Shown: positions 16,023 through 24,786, numbered from the stretch's first letter. The stretch: DNA of 64,000 bases from Pseudomonadota bacterium (GCA_023404705.1 JAEYAU010000261.1:62001-126000), one strand, 5' to 3'. Numbers and translations: made by a program. The notes: generated by a model from the sequence alone, not told the origin.

Positions 16023-16850
16023 CTATGGCTTGCGGGCACAATACTCATCACAGTGCGTGCCCAACAGACCCCGCAACGGCCCAGGCTTCACGAAGGCTCG
16101 CTCGATCCGAAAGCCCTGCATCTCGAGCTCGCGAGTAACCTCGTCCGGATCCGCAGATTCGTAGGGGAATCCGCCAAGCCAGTCGTGCACATCGCGGGAG
16201 AAGGACATTCCTCGCACGCGATGATATTGCCGCACATAGGAAACCGGATTTCGGCCCGTGACCAGAAGGCCCGCGAAATAGGCAGCCTTGTAGACGGCGG
16301 CAATCGGTTGCTGAATGAAGCGGGGCGCGGACGAATAGAAGGCCTTTTCCCGACGCCAGAACGCGCAGGTGCGGGTCTTGCGGTAGAGCGCGATGCAGAT
16401 CACGCCACCGTCCTTGACGAGCCGGCTCGCATTGCGGACGGCCTGCCACATCGCGCCGGTGTGATGCAGCACGCCCCATGCATAGACGATGTCGAATGTG
16501 CCGAGCGTTCGCAGGAAGCTCTCGTCGAGCACTGAGCCCTGGCTGATCGTCCATCCGTCGTCACCTGCGCGGTACCTGTCGCGCACCATGTGTGAGCATT
16601 GGACCGAGGCCGGATCGGCATCGAAGGCCCGGACCGTTGCGCCGAGCCGTCGTGCCGCGAGCGAGAACAATCCGCTGCCGCAGCCGATGTCGAGAAAGGT
16701 GAGACCGTCGAGGCGCTCCCGGCCGAGGAGCGCCTGCAATGAGCGTACAGCCTGATCTATCTGCTCCTCGCCGAGCGAGGTCGCGAATTGCAGCCAGTTG
16801 TCGCCGAAGCGGAAGGCTGGTGACGTAACGGCAACCATCGAGATGCTCAT
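16023..16850 (-). CDS. Class I SAM-dependent methyltransferase
   Basis: 275 residues from ATG 16850; an in-frame upstream extension of 23 residues is poorly conserved in character and an internal ATG at 16838 is also possible. Motif I is FLDIGCGSGLFSLAARRLG, then AFDADP and the motif IV segment FDIVYAWGVLHHTG, close to the 2-polyprenyl-3-methyl/sugar methyltransferase style. It is not similar in sequence to its neighbour at 15149 beyond the fold. Probably methylates a glycan sugar. Confidence 0.82.
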   Translation of the reverse strand: MSISMVAVTSPAFRFGDNWLQFATSLGEEQIDQAVRSLQALLGRERLDGLTFLDIGCGSGLFSLAARRLGATVRAFDADPASVQCSHMVRDRYRAGDDGWTISQGSVLDESFLRTLGTFDIVYAWGVLHHTGAMWQAVRNASRLVKDGGVICIALYRKTRTCAFWRREKAFYSSAPRFIQQPIAAVYKAAYFAGLLVTGRNPVSYVRQYHRVRGMSFSRDVHDWLGGFPYESADPDEVTRELEMQGFRIERAFVKPGPLRGLLGTHCDEYCARKP

Positions 16851-16881
16851 GCAAGGATGCGCTGTGCCTGTTTGGCGGCTG

Positions 16882-16912
16882 GTGCGCCGCGGCTCAAGCC
16901 GAAAAAGCGCAC
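16882..16912. repeat. Nested inverted repeat between kpsF and the methyltransferase genes
   Basis: CGGCT-CA-AGCCG (16890-16901) forms a five-base-pair stem and is flanked by GTGCGC (16882-16887) and GCGCAC (16907-16912). Five A residues follow the inner stem on the plus strand, so the T-run would precede the hairpin for minus-strand transcription. It therefore does not look like a standard intrinsic terminator. It lies in the 155-base gap (16851-17005) within the minus-strand operon, where nothing else was recognised. Confidence 0.35.
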
Positions 16913-17005
16913 ATGTCATTCATGGATGGCTAGGCGCCCACCAGGGCCTCGCCTGTTCCACCGGATCGTGATCAAACGATGCCTGACGTGCTTAGCCGGT
17001 CGCGG

Positions 17006-17989
17006 CTACGCCACGCCCTCGCGCAGCAGGTCGTGGAAGTTCAGGATCCCGACCGGCACGTGGTTCGCGTCGACGACGACCAGGACCTGGATCTTGGAGG
17101 AGTCGATCAGCTCGAGCGCCTCGCTCGCCAGGGCGTCGGAGTGGATCGTCTTCGGGTTGCGCGTCATGATCTCGGCGACCGGCGCCTCGAGCAGGCCCGG
17201 GCCCATATGCCGGCGCAGATCGCCGTCCGTCACGATCCCGACCAGCTTGCCCGCGGCATCCGTGATTCCGACGCAGCCGAGACCCTTGCCCGTCATCTCC
17301 ACGATCGCCTCCGACATCCGTGCGGTCACGGACGTGAGCGGCAGCCGCTCGCCCGTGCGCATCACGTCGCGCACGTATTTCAGGATGGCGCCGAGGCGGC
17401 CGGCCGGATGCAACTGGCCGAAGTCGATGGCCGTGAAGCCGCGGCTCTCCAGCAGCGCCACCGCGAGCGCATCGCCGAGGGCGAGCTGCATAACGGCCGA
17501 GGTGGTGGGCGCCAGATTGTGCGGACAGGCTTCGCGCGCCTGCGGCAGCGTGATCGCGACGTCGGCCGCGTTGGCGAGCGTGCTGTCGGCAGCCGCCGTG
17601 ACGGCGATCAAGGCGACGCCGTACCGCCGCGAATAGGTGATCAGGTTCTTCAACTCGGACGTCTCGCCGGACCACGAGAGAGCGAGGATCACGTCGCTGG
17701 ACGTGATCATGCCGAGGTCGCCGTGACTCGCCTCCGCGGGGTGCACGAAGAAGGCGGGGGTGCCGGTGGACGCCAGCGTCGCCGCGATCTTGCGCCCGAC
17801 ATGGCCGGACTTGCCCATGCCGGACACGATGACGCGCCCGCTCGCGGCGCGGATCAGGTCGACCGCCGCGACGAAAGAGGCCCCGAGGCCGTTCTGCATC
17901 GCGGCCGCAAGAGCCGTCACTCCGCTGGCTTCGGCCGTGAGCGTGCGCACCGCAGAAGACACCAGAGTGTCTGTCAGTTCGTTGGACAT
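17006..17989 (-). CDS. kpsF: D-arabinose-5-phosphate isomerase (KpsF/KdsD/GutQ type)
   Basis: 327 residues from ATG 17989, a start that gives almost exactly the family length; ATG 18019 is a weaker alternative. The SIS domain carries GMGKSGHVGRK, FVHPAEASHGDLGM and SWSGET, and the conserved EACPHNLAPTTS. Two CBS domains occupy roughly residues 200-327 (DVMRTGERLP, GIVTDGDLRR, VPVGILNFHDLLR). It makes D-arabinose 5-phosphate from ribulose 5-phosphate, the first committed step to Kdo, as in group 2 capsule loci. It is the first gene of the minus-strand operon, preceded by a 274-base leader containing an ops-like sequence. Confidence 0.92.
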   Translation of the reverse strand: MSNELTDTLVSSAVRTLTAEASGVTALAAAMQNGLGASFVAAVDLIRAASGRVIVSGMGKSGHVGRKIAATLASTGTPAFFVHPAEASHGDLGMITSSDVILALSWSGETSELKNLITYSRRYGVALIAVTAAADSTLANAADVAITLPQAREACPHNLAPTTSAVMQLALGDALAVALLESRGFTAIDFGQLHPAGRLGAILKYVRDVMRTGERLPLTSVTARMSEAIVEMTGKGLGCVGITDAAGKLVGIVTDGDLRRHMGPGLLEAPVAEIMTRNPKTIHSDALASEALELIDSSKIQVLVVVDANHVPVGILNFHDLLREGVA

Positions 17990-18122
17990 ATCTGCGTGCG
18001 GAGCCTGTCGTGGAGTCATGCGCCGAATACCCGCGCCGTGTCGATCTTGATCATCGCATGAATGGTTCCACCGCACCACACCGGCGCCTTGGGTGGACGG
18101 ATCGGCGCAACGCAGGATTCCG

Positions 18123-18134
18123 GACGCTACCGAT
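18123..18134 (-). promoter_or_regulatory. ops-like sequence in the kpsF leader (candidate)
   Basis: Read on the minus strand this reads ATCGGTAGCGTC. Against the E. coli ops element GGCGGTAGCGTG it matches 9 of 12 positions, with CGGTAGCGT uninterrupted. It lies 133 bases before the kpsF start, in the correct orientation for the minus-strand operon. Because the window also encodes a NusG/RfaH-like protein, it may be a pause/recruitment site. A short GC-rich match can arise by chance, so this stays a candidate. Confidence 0.35.
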
Positions 18135-18208
18135 CGGCGTGAGCGCCCACATGAAGGCGCGGCTCACGCCGTCGTCATGTGAGCGCGCCGCATGTCTTTG
18201 CACGTTGT

Positions 18209-18235
18209 CGCGGTCCTGCCAAGAACGCGACCGCG
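18209..18235 (-). terminator. Possible hairpin after the secreted-protein gene
   Basis: CGCGGTC (18209-18215) and GACCGCG (18229-18235) form a seven-base-pair GC stem with a 13-base loop, about 30 bases beyond the stop of the minus-strand gene that ends at 18264. There is no T-run, so termination, if any, would be Rho-dependent or weak. Confidence 0.3.
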
Positions 18236-18263
18236 GACGGAGTGAGAATGCTGCAAGCCGACG

Positions 18264-18626
18264 CTATTGAGCGTTCGGCACGCACTGTCCCTCGATCGCG
18301 TTGTAGCCGCGCGGGCAAGCGACGCCATGCCGGCGCCGCGGCCGATCATCATAATATTGGTAGCCCCCCTGATGACGCCGCACGTGACCGCCGCCGTCGC
18401 CGCTTCGGATGCACTGCCCACTGCGGCCGTCATAGCCGGGCGGGCAGGCCGCGCCGTAGCTGTGATGTCGCTGCCGATTGGTATTCGGAACGCAGTGCCC
18501 GCCGCGCGCATCGTAGCCCGGCGGACAAGCTGTGCCATACCATTGTGCGACGGCCCTTTGGGAAGTTGCGCCGATCGTCAAGACACTGGCGGCCAGGGCC
18601 GCAGTCGCAAGCATTCCTCGAATCAT
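18264..18626 (-). CDS. Small secreted protein with three CPxGY...GxC repeats
   Basis: 120 residues. A clear signal peptide ends at about AVA-27 before QWYG. The mature part contains three copies of a 13-16-residue unit: ACPPGYDARGGHC, ACPPGYDGRSGQC and ACPRGYNAIEGQC, each with two Cys, separated by His/Arg-rich linkers. CCGGAGGGACAG before the ATG is an excellent ribosome-binding site. Short exported proteins with such repeats are common and uncharacterised in Hyphomicrobiales. It is not obviously a glycan enzyme; one cystine per repeat in the periplasm or outside the cell is expected. It is monocistronic or the first gene before kpsF. Confidence 0.8.
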   Translation of the reverse strand: MIRGMLATAALAASVLTIGATSQRAVAQWYGTACPPGYDARGGHCVPNTNRQRHHSYGAACPPGYDGRSGQCIRSGDGGGHVRRHQGGYQYYDDRPRRRHGVACPRGYNAIEGQCVPNAQ

Positions 18627-18929
18627 CTGTCCCTCCGGAAGGCCGCCATCCTATACGAATAGGTGGGATTTGCGCCGGTTCCATGCTCGCGTTCGATGAC
18701 GGCCGGAGCAAGGCTGTCCCCGATGGGATGCGCCCGTTCGGATTGCACGCCGCCAGGGAAGGGGCTAGATCACTTCGCAATGCCGACAGGGGCGGGCGGT
18801 CATGCCTGATAAAGCGTTGTTTCTGAGAGACATTTCCAAGGCGGGGCGGCACCGCCGGGTCATCTTAGTGCGTGCGGTCGAAGTCCATCGCCTGCCGTCG
18901 CGGCTTTTGCCAACGCGTCGGGCCGGCCG
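18627..18929. promoter_or_regulatory. 303-base divergent intergenic region
   Basis: Lies between the secreted-protein gene (minus) and the UDP-HexNAc dehydrogenase gene (plus), so promoters for both are expected. On the minus strand, CCTATTCGTATAGG (18650-18663) is a small inverted repeat whose TATAGG could serve as -10, giving a very short leader before the GGAGG site. On the plus side no convincing promoter was found, although an AT-richer patch lies at about 18810-18830. No coding potential was seen. Confidence 0.35.
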
Positions 18930-20321
18930 ATGACGCCGCGATCCGGTGTTGAGCCGAAGCTGCAGGGGGCTGACCCGGGCCGGCAGGCCACGACCAACTA
19001 CGAAGGCCTGAAAGCCAGGATCGCGGACGGTTCGGCCGTCGGCGCAGTCTGTGGTCTCGGCTATGTCGGCCTGCCGCTGATGCGCGCGGCCGCAACGCGC
19101 GGCTTCCGCATGATCGGGTTCGACATCGACCCCGCCAAGATCGCCAAGCTCAATGCCGGGCACAGCTATTTCCGGCATATCGCGTCGGACTCGATCGCCC
19201 CGCTCGCGGCCAGCGGCCGCTTCCAGGCGACGACGGATTTTGCGCGCATCCGCGAAGCGGACGTCATCTGCATCTGTGTGCCGACGCCGCTCGATCGCCA
19301 CCGGGAGCCGGATCTCTCCTATGTGGTCGAGACCACCAGGAACATCGCGGCGCACGCGCGTCCCGGCCAGCTGATCGTGCTGGAATCGACCACCTATCCG
19401 GGCACGACTCTGGAGGTGCTGCGGCCGATCTTTGCGGAGCGCGGCCTGGAGCCGGCGCGCGATATCTTCCTCGCGTTCTCTCCTGAGCGTGAGGATCCGG
19501 GCAACCGGGATTTCGACACCTCGGGCATTCCCAAGATCGTAGGCGGCGATGGCGCCGAGGCCCTCGATCTCGCGCTCTCGTTCTATGGCAGTTTCGTGCG
19601 CCAGGTGATCCCGGTCTCCTCGCCGAGCACGGCCGAGGCCGTGAAGCTGACCGAGAACATCTTTCGCGCCGTCAATATCGCGCTGGTGAACGAGCTGAAG
19701 GTGATCTTCTCCAAGATGGGGATCGACATCTGGGAGGTGATCGAGGCCGCGAAGACCAAGCCGTTCGGCTTCATGCCATTCTATCCGGGCCCCGGGCTTG
19801 GGGGGCACTGCATTCCGATTGATCCGTTCTATCTCACCTGGAAGGCGCGCGAGTACGAGATCTCGACCCGGCTCATCGAGCTTGCGGGCGAGATCAATAC
19901 CGCGATGCCGAGCTATGTGGTCGCGCGGCTCGCCGAGGAGCTGGATCGCCGCTTCCGTAAGGGCCTCAACGGCGCGCGCATTCTGCTGATCGGCCTCGCC
20001 TACAAGAAGAATGTCGACGACGTGCGCGAGAGTCCGGCTTTCAAGTTGATGGAGCTGTTGGAAGGGCGCGGCGCGACGGTCGACTTCCACGACCCCTACG
20101 TGCCCGAAGTGCCGCCGACGCGCGAGCACGGCGAGTTCGCCCACCGTGCCTCGGTGCGGCTCGATGCGCAGACGATCGCGGGGTACGACGCCGCACTGAT
20201 CGCGACCGATCACGACTCCGTCGACTACCGGGCATTGGTGGAGTCCTCTCGGCTCGTCGTCGATACGCGCAATGTCTGCACGCGCGCCGGCCTTGCGGCC
20301 GACAACGTCGTCAAAGCCTGA
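18930..20321 (+). CDS. UDP-N-acetylhexosamine 6-dehydrogenase (WbpA/TviB/WecC type)
   Basis: 463 residues. The Rossmann motif GLGYVGLP is at 42-49, the conserved Lys at 239 (AVKLTEN), and the catalytic Cys294 is intact in GPGLGGHCIPIDP. SPERxDPGN and GLAYKKNVDDVRESPA complete the signature of the UDP-GlcNAc/ManNAc 6-dehydrogenase branch, which oxidises C6 twice with NAD to a uronic acid. An extra 35 residues precede the fold, so a later start is possible. It contrasts with the Cys-less homologue at 1184. The 2-hydroxyacid dehydrogenase follows after 25 bases. The product could feed the amidotransferase at 7164. Confidence 0.9.
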   Translation: MTPRSGVEPKLQGADPGRQATTNYEGLKARIADGSAVGAVCGLGYVGLPLMRAAATRGFRMIGFDIDPAKIAKLNAGHSYFRHIASDSIAPLAASGRFQATTDFARIREADVICICVPTPLDRHREPDLSYVVETTRNIAAHARPGQLIVLESTTYPGTTLEVLRPIFAERGLEPARDIFLAFSPEREDPGNRDFDTSGIPKIVGGDGAEALDLALSFYGSFVRQVIPVSSPSTAEAVKLTENIFRAVNIALVNELKVIFSKMGIDIWEVIEAAKTKPFGFMPFYPGPGLGGHCIPIDPFYLTWKAREYEISTRLIELAGEINTAMPSYVVARLAEELDRRFRKGLNGARILLIGLAYKKNVDDVRESPAFKLMELLEGRGATVDFHDPYVPEVPPTREHGEFAHRASVRLDAQTIAGYDAALIATDHDSVDYRALVESSRLVVDTRNVCTRAGLAADNVVKA

Positions 20322-20346
20322 GCCGCGCGACCCGAGCGAGACACCT

Positions 20347-21300
20347 ATGCCACAGCCCTGCCTGCTCTTCATGGGACCACCGTCCGGCTGGCAGTCCGTG
20401 CAATCGGCGGCCGGCGCATCGGCGCGGCTGCTTCATGTGGAGCCGCGGCAGGACGCGCTCGCCGCTGCGCTTGCCGAGGCCGATGGGCTGATCGACGCCG
20501 CGATCCGGGTGCCGCTGACCGACGAGATGGTGCGCGGCGCGCCGCGCCTGAAAGTTGTGAGCTGCGCATCGACCGGCACGGATCATGTGGCGCGCGGCGA
20601 GATCGAGCGGCGCGGCATCGTGGTGCGCAGCCTGTTCGACAGCCCGGAGGTGATCCGGAATCTCACGCCGGCCGCGGAACTGACCTGGGCGCTGGTGCTC
20701 GCTTGCGCACGTCGTTTGCCGTCTGCCGTCGCGCACGTTCGCGGCGGTGGCTGGGACCGTGAGCAGTTTCCCGGAATGATGCTCAACAACCGCCAGCTCG
20801 GTCTGATCGGCTGCGGCCGCATCGGCGGCTGGATGGCGCGCTATGCGCAGGCCTTCGGCATGCGAGTCGTCGGTTTCGATCCGCATCGCTCCGAGTTTCC
20901 CGCAGGCGTGACCCGGGTGTCGCTCGAAGACGTCATGGAGACGAGCGACGTCGTCTCCGTGCACGTGCCGCTCAACGCCGAGACACGCGGCCTCGTCTCG
21001 GCCGCGCTGTTCGCGCGCGTCAAGCCGGGCGCCATCTTCATCAATACATCGCGCGGGCCGATCGCCGACGAGGCGGCGCTGCTGCAGGCGCTGCAGAGCG
21101 GTCGCATCGCCGCAGCGGGCCTCGACGTGCTCGATGGCGAGCCCGCCATCGCGGACCATCCGCTCCTGGCCTACGCGCGCAATCACGACAACCTTCTGAT
21201 CACGCCGCACTGCGGTGGCTTCAGCCCGGACGCCGTCGCTGTCGTTTCGGCCCATGCGGCCCGCGTCGCGCTGGCGGTGATCGGCGGGGCGAAGTCGTGA
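20347..21300 (+). CDS. D-isomer-specific 2-hydroxyacid dehydrogenase (phosphoglycerate-dehydrogenase-like)
   Basis: 317 residues from ATG 20347. The nucleotide domain contains GLIGCGRIGGWMA followed by VVGFDP, then NTSRGPIADEAAL with the substrate Arg and TPHCGGF with the catalytic His, all standard for the D-2-hydroxyacid dehydrogenases. It interconverts a 2-hydroxyacid and a 2-ketoacid with NAD(H). The start of the next gene overlaps its stop (GTGA), which ties it closely to a ThDP enzyme that could use a 2-ketoacid; together they may make an unusual branch or side chain. Not a housekeeping SerA: the C-terminal ACT domain is absent. Confidence 0.88.
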   Translation: MPQPCLLFMGPPSGWQSVQSAAGASARLLHVEPRQDALAAALAEADGLIDAAIRVPLTDEMVRGAPRLKVVSCASTGTDHVARGEIERRGIVVRSLFDSPEVIRNLTPAAELTWALVLACARRLPSAVAHVRGGGWDREQFPGMMLNNRQLGLIGCGRIGGWMARYAQAFGMRVVGFDPHRSEFPAGVTRVSLEDVMETSDVVSVHVPLNAETRGLVSAALFARVKPGAIFINTSRGPIADEAALLQALQSGRIAAAGLDVLDGEPAIADHPLLAYARNHDNLLITPHCGGFSPDAVAVVSAHAARVALAVIGGAKS

Positions 21301-22811
21301 GCATCACGGCAAGCCTCGTCGCCGCGGCTGACGGCATCGCCTTCGGCATTCCTGGCGGCGGTCCGAGTCTCGAGCTCGCGGATGCCATCGAGCGCGCAGG
21401 CGGTCGTTTCCACACGACGCGCTTTGAAGGTGCCGCTGCGCTCATGGCGGGTGCCGTCGGCCGTCTGCGCGGCCGCGCGGGCCTCGCGGTGTCGATCAAG
21501 GGGCCGGGGCTCGCCAATCTCGCGTCGGGGCTTGCCACCGCTTGGCTCGAGGACCTTCCGGTGATCGCCGTCACCGAAGCCTTCGGCCCGCGCGATGGGG
21601 CGCGTATGCACAAGCGCCTCGATCATGCGGGCTTGGTCGGCGGCGTCGTGAAGGGCCACGCAGGCTTGGCCGATGCGGGAGCGGCCGAGCGGCTGCTGGT
21701 GCTCGCGAGCGCCGAACGGCCCGGGCCCGTGCTCCTGGATCTCGCCGAAACGGACGCGCGTATTGCCAAGGTCCCGGCCACGGCCCCGCGAGATCTGGAC
21801 GCCGTGTTGCGCGCAATCAATGCGGCGAAGCGGCCGGTCGTCATCGCGGGTGCTTTGGCCGCCAGGCTCGGCCTGAGCAAGGCGCTCGACGGCCTTTCGA
21901 TCCCGGTCTTCTCCACGGCCGGCGCGAAAGGCATCGTGAACGAAACCCGGTCGCATGCGGCGGGCGTCTACACCGGCGTCGGACTTGCGCTCGCGCCCGA
22001 GAGTGCCGTGCTCGCGGAAGCGGATCTCGTGGTCGGCATCGGTCTGCGTGCGCGAGAGATTCTTGGCGCGAACTTCAAGATCCCGATCGTCAATGTCGAT
22101 GACATCGATGACACCGCCGGCTTCGCGCTGGCAGCCCGTGCCGCCATTGCGGATGCCGCTCGTATCATTGCGGCGCTCTCGGCGCGTCCTGGCTGGGGAA
22201 GCGATCTCGTTGCCGCATCACGCCTGAAGATGCGGCAAGGCCTGCTCGTGGGGCCCTTCCTTCCGGCCCACGCCTTCACGATTGTGCGCAAACAGCTGCC
22301 TCGGGCCCGGCTCGTGCTGGATACCGGATTCTTCTGCACCGTCGGCGAGCACATGTGGGACGTGGAGGGGCCGGACCTCTATCTTTCCTCCGGCCAGGGG
22401 CGCTCGATGGGCGCCGCATTGCCCATGGCGATCGCGGCCGTGCTGCACCGGCCTGATGCGCCGACCGTGCTTGCGATAGGCGACGGCGGCATCGGCATGT
22501 TCGCGGCCGAGCTCGCGCTCGCGGCCGCCGAACGCGCTCCGCTGCTGGTCCTCTTCATGTGCGACGGCACCTATGCCTCGGTGCGTGACCGTGCCGTCGA
22601 GAAGGGCCTGAGCCAGCGTCCGCTGATCGTCAAGCAGCCGGACTGGACCGCGGTCGCCGCAGCGCTCGGCTTTACGGCGGCGCGCGCGGCGGATGAGGCC
22701 GAGGTGGCGGCCTTCGTCTCGCGCTGGAAGCCGGACACGGGGCCGGCCTTTCTCCAGATTGATTTCGCGCCCGAGCCCTATCGCGTGATGACGCGCGCGC
22801 TGCGCGCTTGA
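21297..22811 (+). CDS. ThDP-dependent enzyme of the acetolactate synthase/benzoylformate decarboxylase superfamily
   Basis: 504 residues from GTG 21297, overlapping the previous stop. The PYR domain has the catalytic Glu44 in TTRFEGAAALMAG and the KGPG turn at about 65. A central domain follows (PVVIAGALAA), then the PP domain with GDGGIGMF as the first part of the ThDP/Mg motif and CDGTYASV as the second. The family condenses or decarboxylates 2-ketoacids; in sugar loci it can attach a two-carbon branch to a keto sugar, as YerE does. Fewer than the usual 550 residues suggests a compact FAD-independent member, but this is not certain. Confidence 0.88.
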   Translation: MSITASLVAAADGIAFGIPGGGPSLELADAIERAGGRFHTTRFEGAAALMAGAVGRLRGRAGLAVSIKGPGLANLASGLATAWLEDLPVIAVTEAFGPRDGARMHKRLDHAGLVGGVVKGHAGLADAGAAERLLVLASAERPGPVLLDLAETDARIAKVPATAPRDLDAVLRAINAAKRPVVIAGALAARLGLSKALDGLSIPVFSTAGAKGIVNETRSHAAGVYTGVGLALAPESAVLAEADLVVGIGLRAREILGANFKIPIVNVDDIDDTAGFALAARAAIADAARIIAALSARPGWGSDLVAASRLKMRQGLLVGPFLPAHAFTIVRKQLPRARLVLDTGFFCTVGEHMWDVEGPDLYLSSGQGRSMGAALPMAIAAVLHRPDAPTVLAIGDGGIGMFAAELALAAAERAPLLVLFMCDGTYASVRDRAVEKGLSQRPLIVKQPDWTAVAAALGFTAARAADEAEVAAFVSRWKPDTGPAFLQIDFAPEPYRVMTRALRA

Positions 22812-22834
22812 CCACTGGAGAAAGGCGCCGGTTT

Positions 22835-23842
22835 GTGACGAATAGTCCGCATATCCTCGTGGTCGGCTTCGGCAGCGCGGGCCGGCGTCATGCGCAGAAC
22901 CTTGCGCGCCGCGGCGCAACGATCAGCGTAGTCGATACGCGCGCCGATCGGCTGGTGCCCCCCGAGGGGCTGACACTGCAGGGCCGCTATGCCAGCGTCG
23001 AGGAAGCCGTGGCCGACGGACGCTTCACTGGCGCTGTCGTCGCCACGCCCACCGCGTTTCATGTGGCGCAGACCGAGGCGTTGATGGCTGCCGGCTGTCG
23101 CATCCTCCTCGAAAAGCCGGTGGCGCTGGACTTCGCCTCTGCGCGGCGCCTCGCGGATGCGGAGGCGCGGTCCGGTCAACCCATCCTGCTCGGCTATACG
23201 TGGCGCTGGTGGACGGCGCTGCGCGAGTTGCGCGCGCGCCTGCAGGCCGGTGCCATCGGTCGGCCGCTGCGGGCCGAGTTGATCATGGCCTCGCATCTGG
23301 AGGACTGGCATCCCTGGGAGCCGCTGTCCGACTTCTTCATGTCGAATGCCGCGCTCGGCGGCGGCGCGTTGCTCGACGAAAGCCACTGGCTCGATCAGAT
23401 GCTGTGGCTGTTCGGCGCGCCTGCCGAAATCGCCGCGCAAGTGGAGCGCGTCAGCGCGCTGCCGATCGACAGCGATGATCACGTCGAGCTTCAGGCGTTC
23501 TATGAGGATGGCCTGCGCGTGCGCGTTCATCTCGATCTCTACACGCGTCCGACGGAACGCTCGATCGTGATCTTCGGCGACCGCGGCGCATTGAGATGGT
23601 CATTCGAGAGCAATGTCATCGGCGAATGTCATGGCGCCGAGCAGGTCTGGCAGGAGACCAAGTATGGCGGCGAGCGCAACGACATGTTCGATGCCCTCGC
23701 GGCGGAGTTTCTCTCTCTTTGCCTGGGCGCTGGGCAGCCCTCGTGCACGCTCGCCGAGGGCCTGACCGTGATGCGCATCATCGACGCGGCGCGCGCGAGC
23801 CATTTGCATAAAGGCGCGCGGGTACCGCTCGCGACGCGGTGA
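22835..23842 (+). CDS. Gfo/Idh/MocA-family oxidoreductase
   Basis: 335 residues from GTG 22835, selected because GGAGAAAGG lies upstream; an in-frame TTG at 22808 would overlap the previous gene. VVGFGSAGRRHAQNL opens the Rossmann fold, EKPVALD supplies the lysine motif, and GGGALLDESHWLDQMLWLFG carries the D-x-x-H block. It is probably an NAD-linked dehydrogenase of a sugar or of the product of the two preceding enzymes. Different from the copies at 255 and 33703 in length and motifs, so probably a separate substrate. Confidence 0.87.
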   Translation: MTNSPHILVVGFGSAGRRHAQNLARRGATISVVDTRADRLVPPEGLTLQGRYASVEEAVADGRFTGAVVATPTAFHVAQTEALMAAGCRILLEKPVALDFASARRLADAEARSGQPILLGYTWRWWTALRELRARLQAGAIGRPLRAELIMASHLEDWHPWEPLSDFFMSNAALGGGALLDESHWLDQMLWLFGAPAEIAAQVERVSALPIDSDDHVELQAFYEDGLRVRVHLDLYTRPTERSIVIFGDRGALRWSFESNVIGECHGAEQVWQETKYGGERNDMFDALAAEFLSLCLGAGQPSCTLAEGLTVMRIIDAARASHLHKGARVPLATR

Positions 23843-23907
23843 CTTTCACCATTCCACCACAGTCGAGAGGGACAGGTGATTGTGGGTCCGGCCGGGGAGC
23901 GGAGCAC

Positions 23908-24786
23908 ATGAAATACGACGCGGCGCAGCTACGCCGTCTCTATCAAGAGGGACGGAACATCACGCAATGGATTCGCGGGCAGGAGCAGCGCGCCGACAAT
24001 TCGCAGACCGCCATTCTCTACGCCTATGATGCACAGGCCGGGAGTTATCTCCGGGCTCTCGAAGATCCTGTGATCCGCGTGAACCGGGAGCAGGTCGGCC
24101 GGAAGCTCGGAGCCCTGCTGGATCAGTTGGGCGTATCCAGTGTCCTCGACGCCGGGACCGGCGAAGCCACGAGCCTGGTCCCCGTCCTGCAAGCGATGCG
24201 CGCGCGGCCAGACGTGCTGGCATTCGACTTGTCGCTTTCGCGTCTCCTTTTTGCGCGGCAGCACCTCACCGAGCACGGCCAGCAGGCCGACCTGTTCGTC
24301 GGAGACTTGGCGGCGATTCCGCTGGCCGACAACGCGGTGGACTGTGTGCTCACGGTTCATGCCGTGGAACCCAATGGCGGCCGGGAGAGGGAGATCCTCT
24401 CGGAGCTCCTGCGGGTGGCGGCCCGCTATGTCGTCATGGTCGAGCCCTCGTGGGAGTTGGGCTCGGAAGCGACCCGGACACGCATCTCCCAGCACGGCTA
24501 TGTGAAGGGCCTGCCGGAAATCCTTGAGAGCCTCGGCCACAAGCCGGTCCGCTTCGAGCCGTGGGGGCTGGACGTCAATCCCGCGAACCAAGCGGCCCTT
24601 GTCGTCGTCGAGAAGCCGGGGAGGGCCCGTATGGGGTTTGTTTCCCCGGTCAGCGGGAAGCCGCTGCAGCAACGATCCGACTGCTGGTTCTGCCCGGAGG
24701 ACGGCCACGCCTTTCCGATCATCCAGGGAATTCCGTGCCTGCTGGTCGAAAACGCTGTGCTGGCGAGCCAGCTCGGGAAGTTCTGA
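23908..24786 (+). CDS. SAM-dependent methyltransferase with C-terminal zinc-ribbon-like tail
   Basis: 292 residues from ATG 23908, where GGAG sits a few bases upstream. VLDAGTGEATSLVP is motif I, ALDLS-type AFDLSLS the acidic motif II, and NAVDCVLTVHAVEPNGG motif IV. The last 50 residues read FVSPVSGKPL...CWFCPEDGHAFPIIQGIPCLL, resembling the Trm112-like domain (UPF0434 style) that accompanies some methyltransferases, here fused at the C-terminus. It is the last gene before the regulator pair, so the probable target is a sugar of region D. Function assigned only at family level. Confidence 0.8.
   Translation: MKYDAAQLRRLYQEGRNITQWIRGQEQRADNSQTAILYAYDAQAGSYLRALEDPVIRVNREQVGRKLGALLDQLGVSSVLDAGTGEATSLVPVLQAMRARPDVLAFDLSLSRLLFARQHLTEHGQQADLFVGDLAAIPLADNAVDCVLTVHAVEPNGGREREILSELLRVAARYVVMVEPSWELGSEATRTRISQHGYVKGLPEILESLGHKPVRFEPWGLDVNPANQAALVVVEKPGRARMGFVSPVSGKPLQQRSDCWFCPEDGHAFPIIQGIPCLLVENAVLASQLGKF

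Noticed and set aside
16882..16912. Inverted repeat considered as an intrinsic terminator
   Set aside because: The A/T-run is on the wrong side of the stem for minus-strand transcription, and both flanking genes are on the minus strand.
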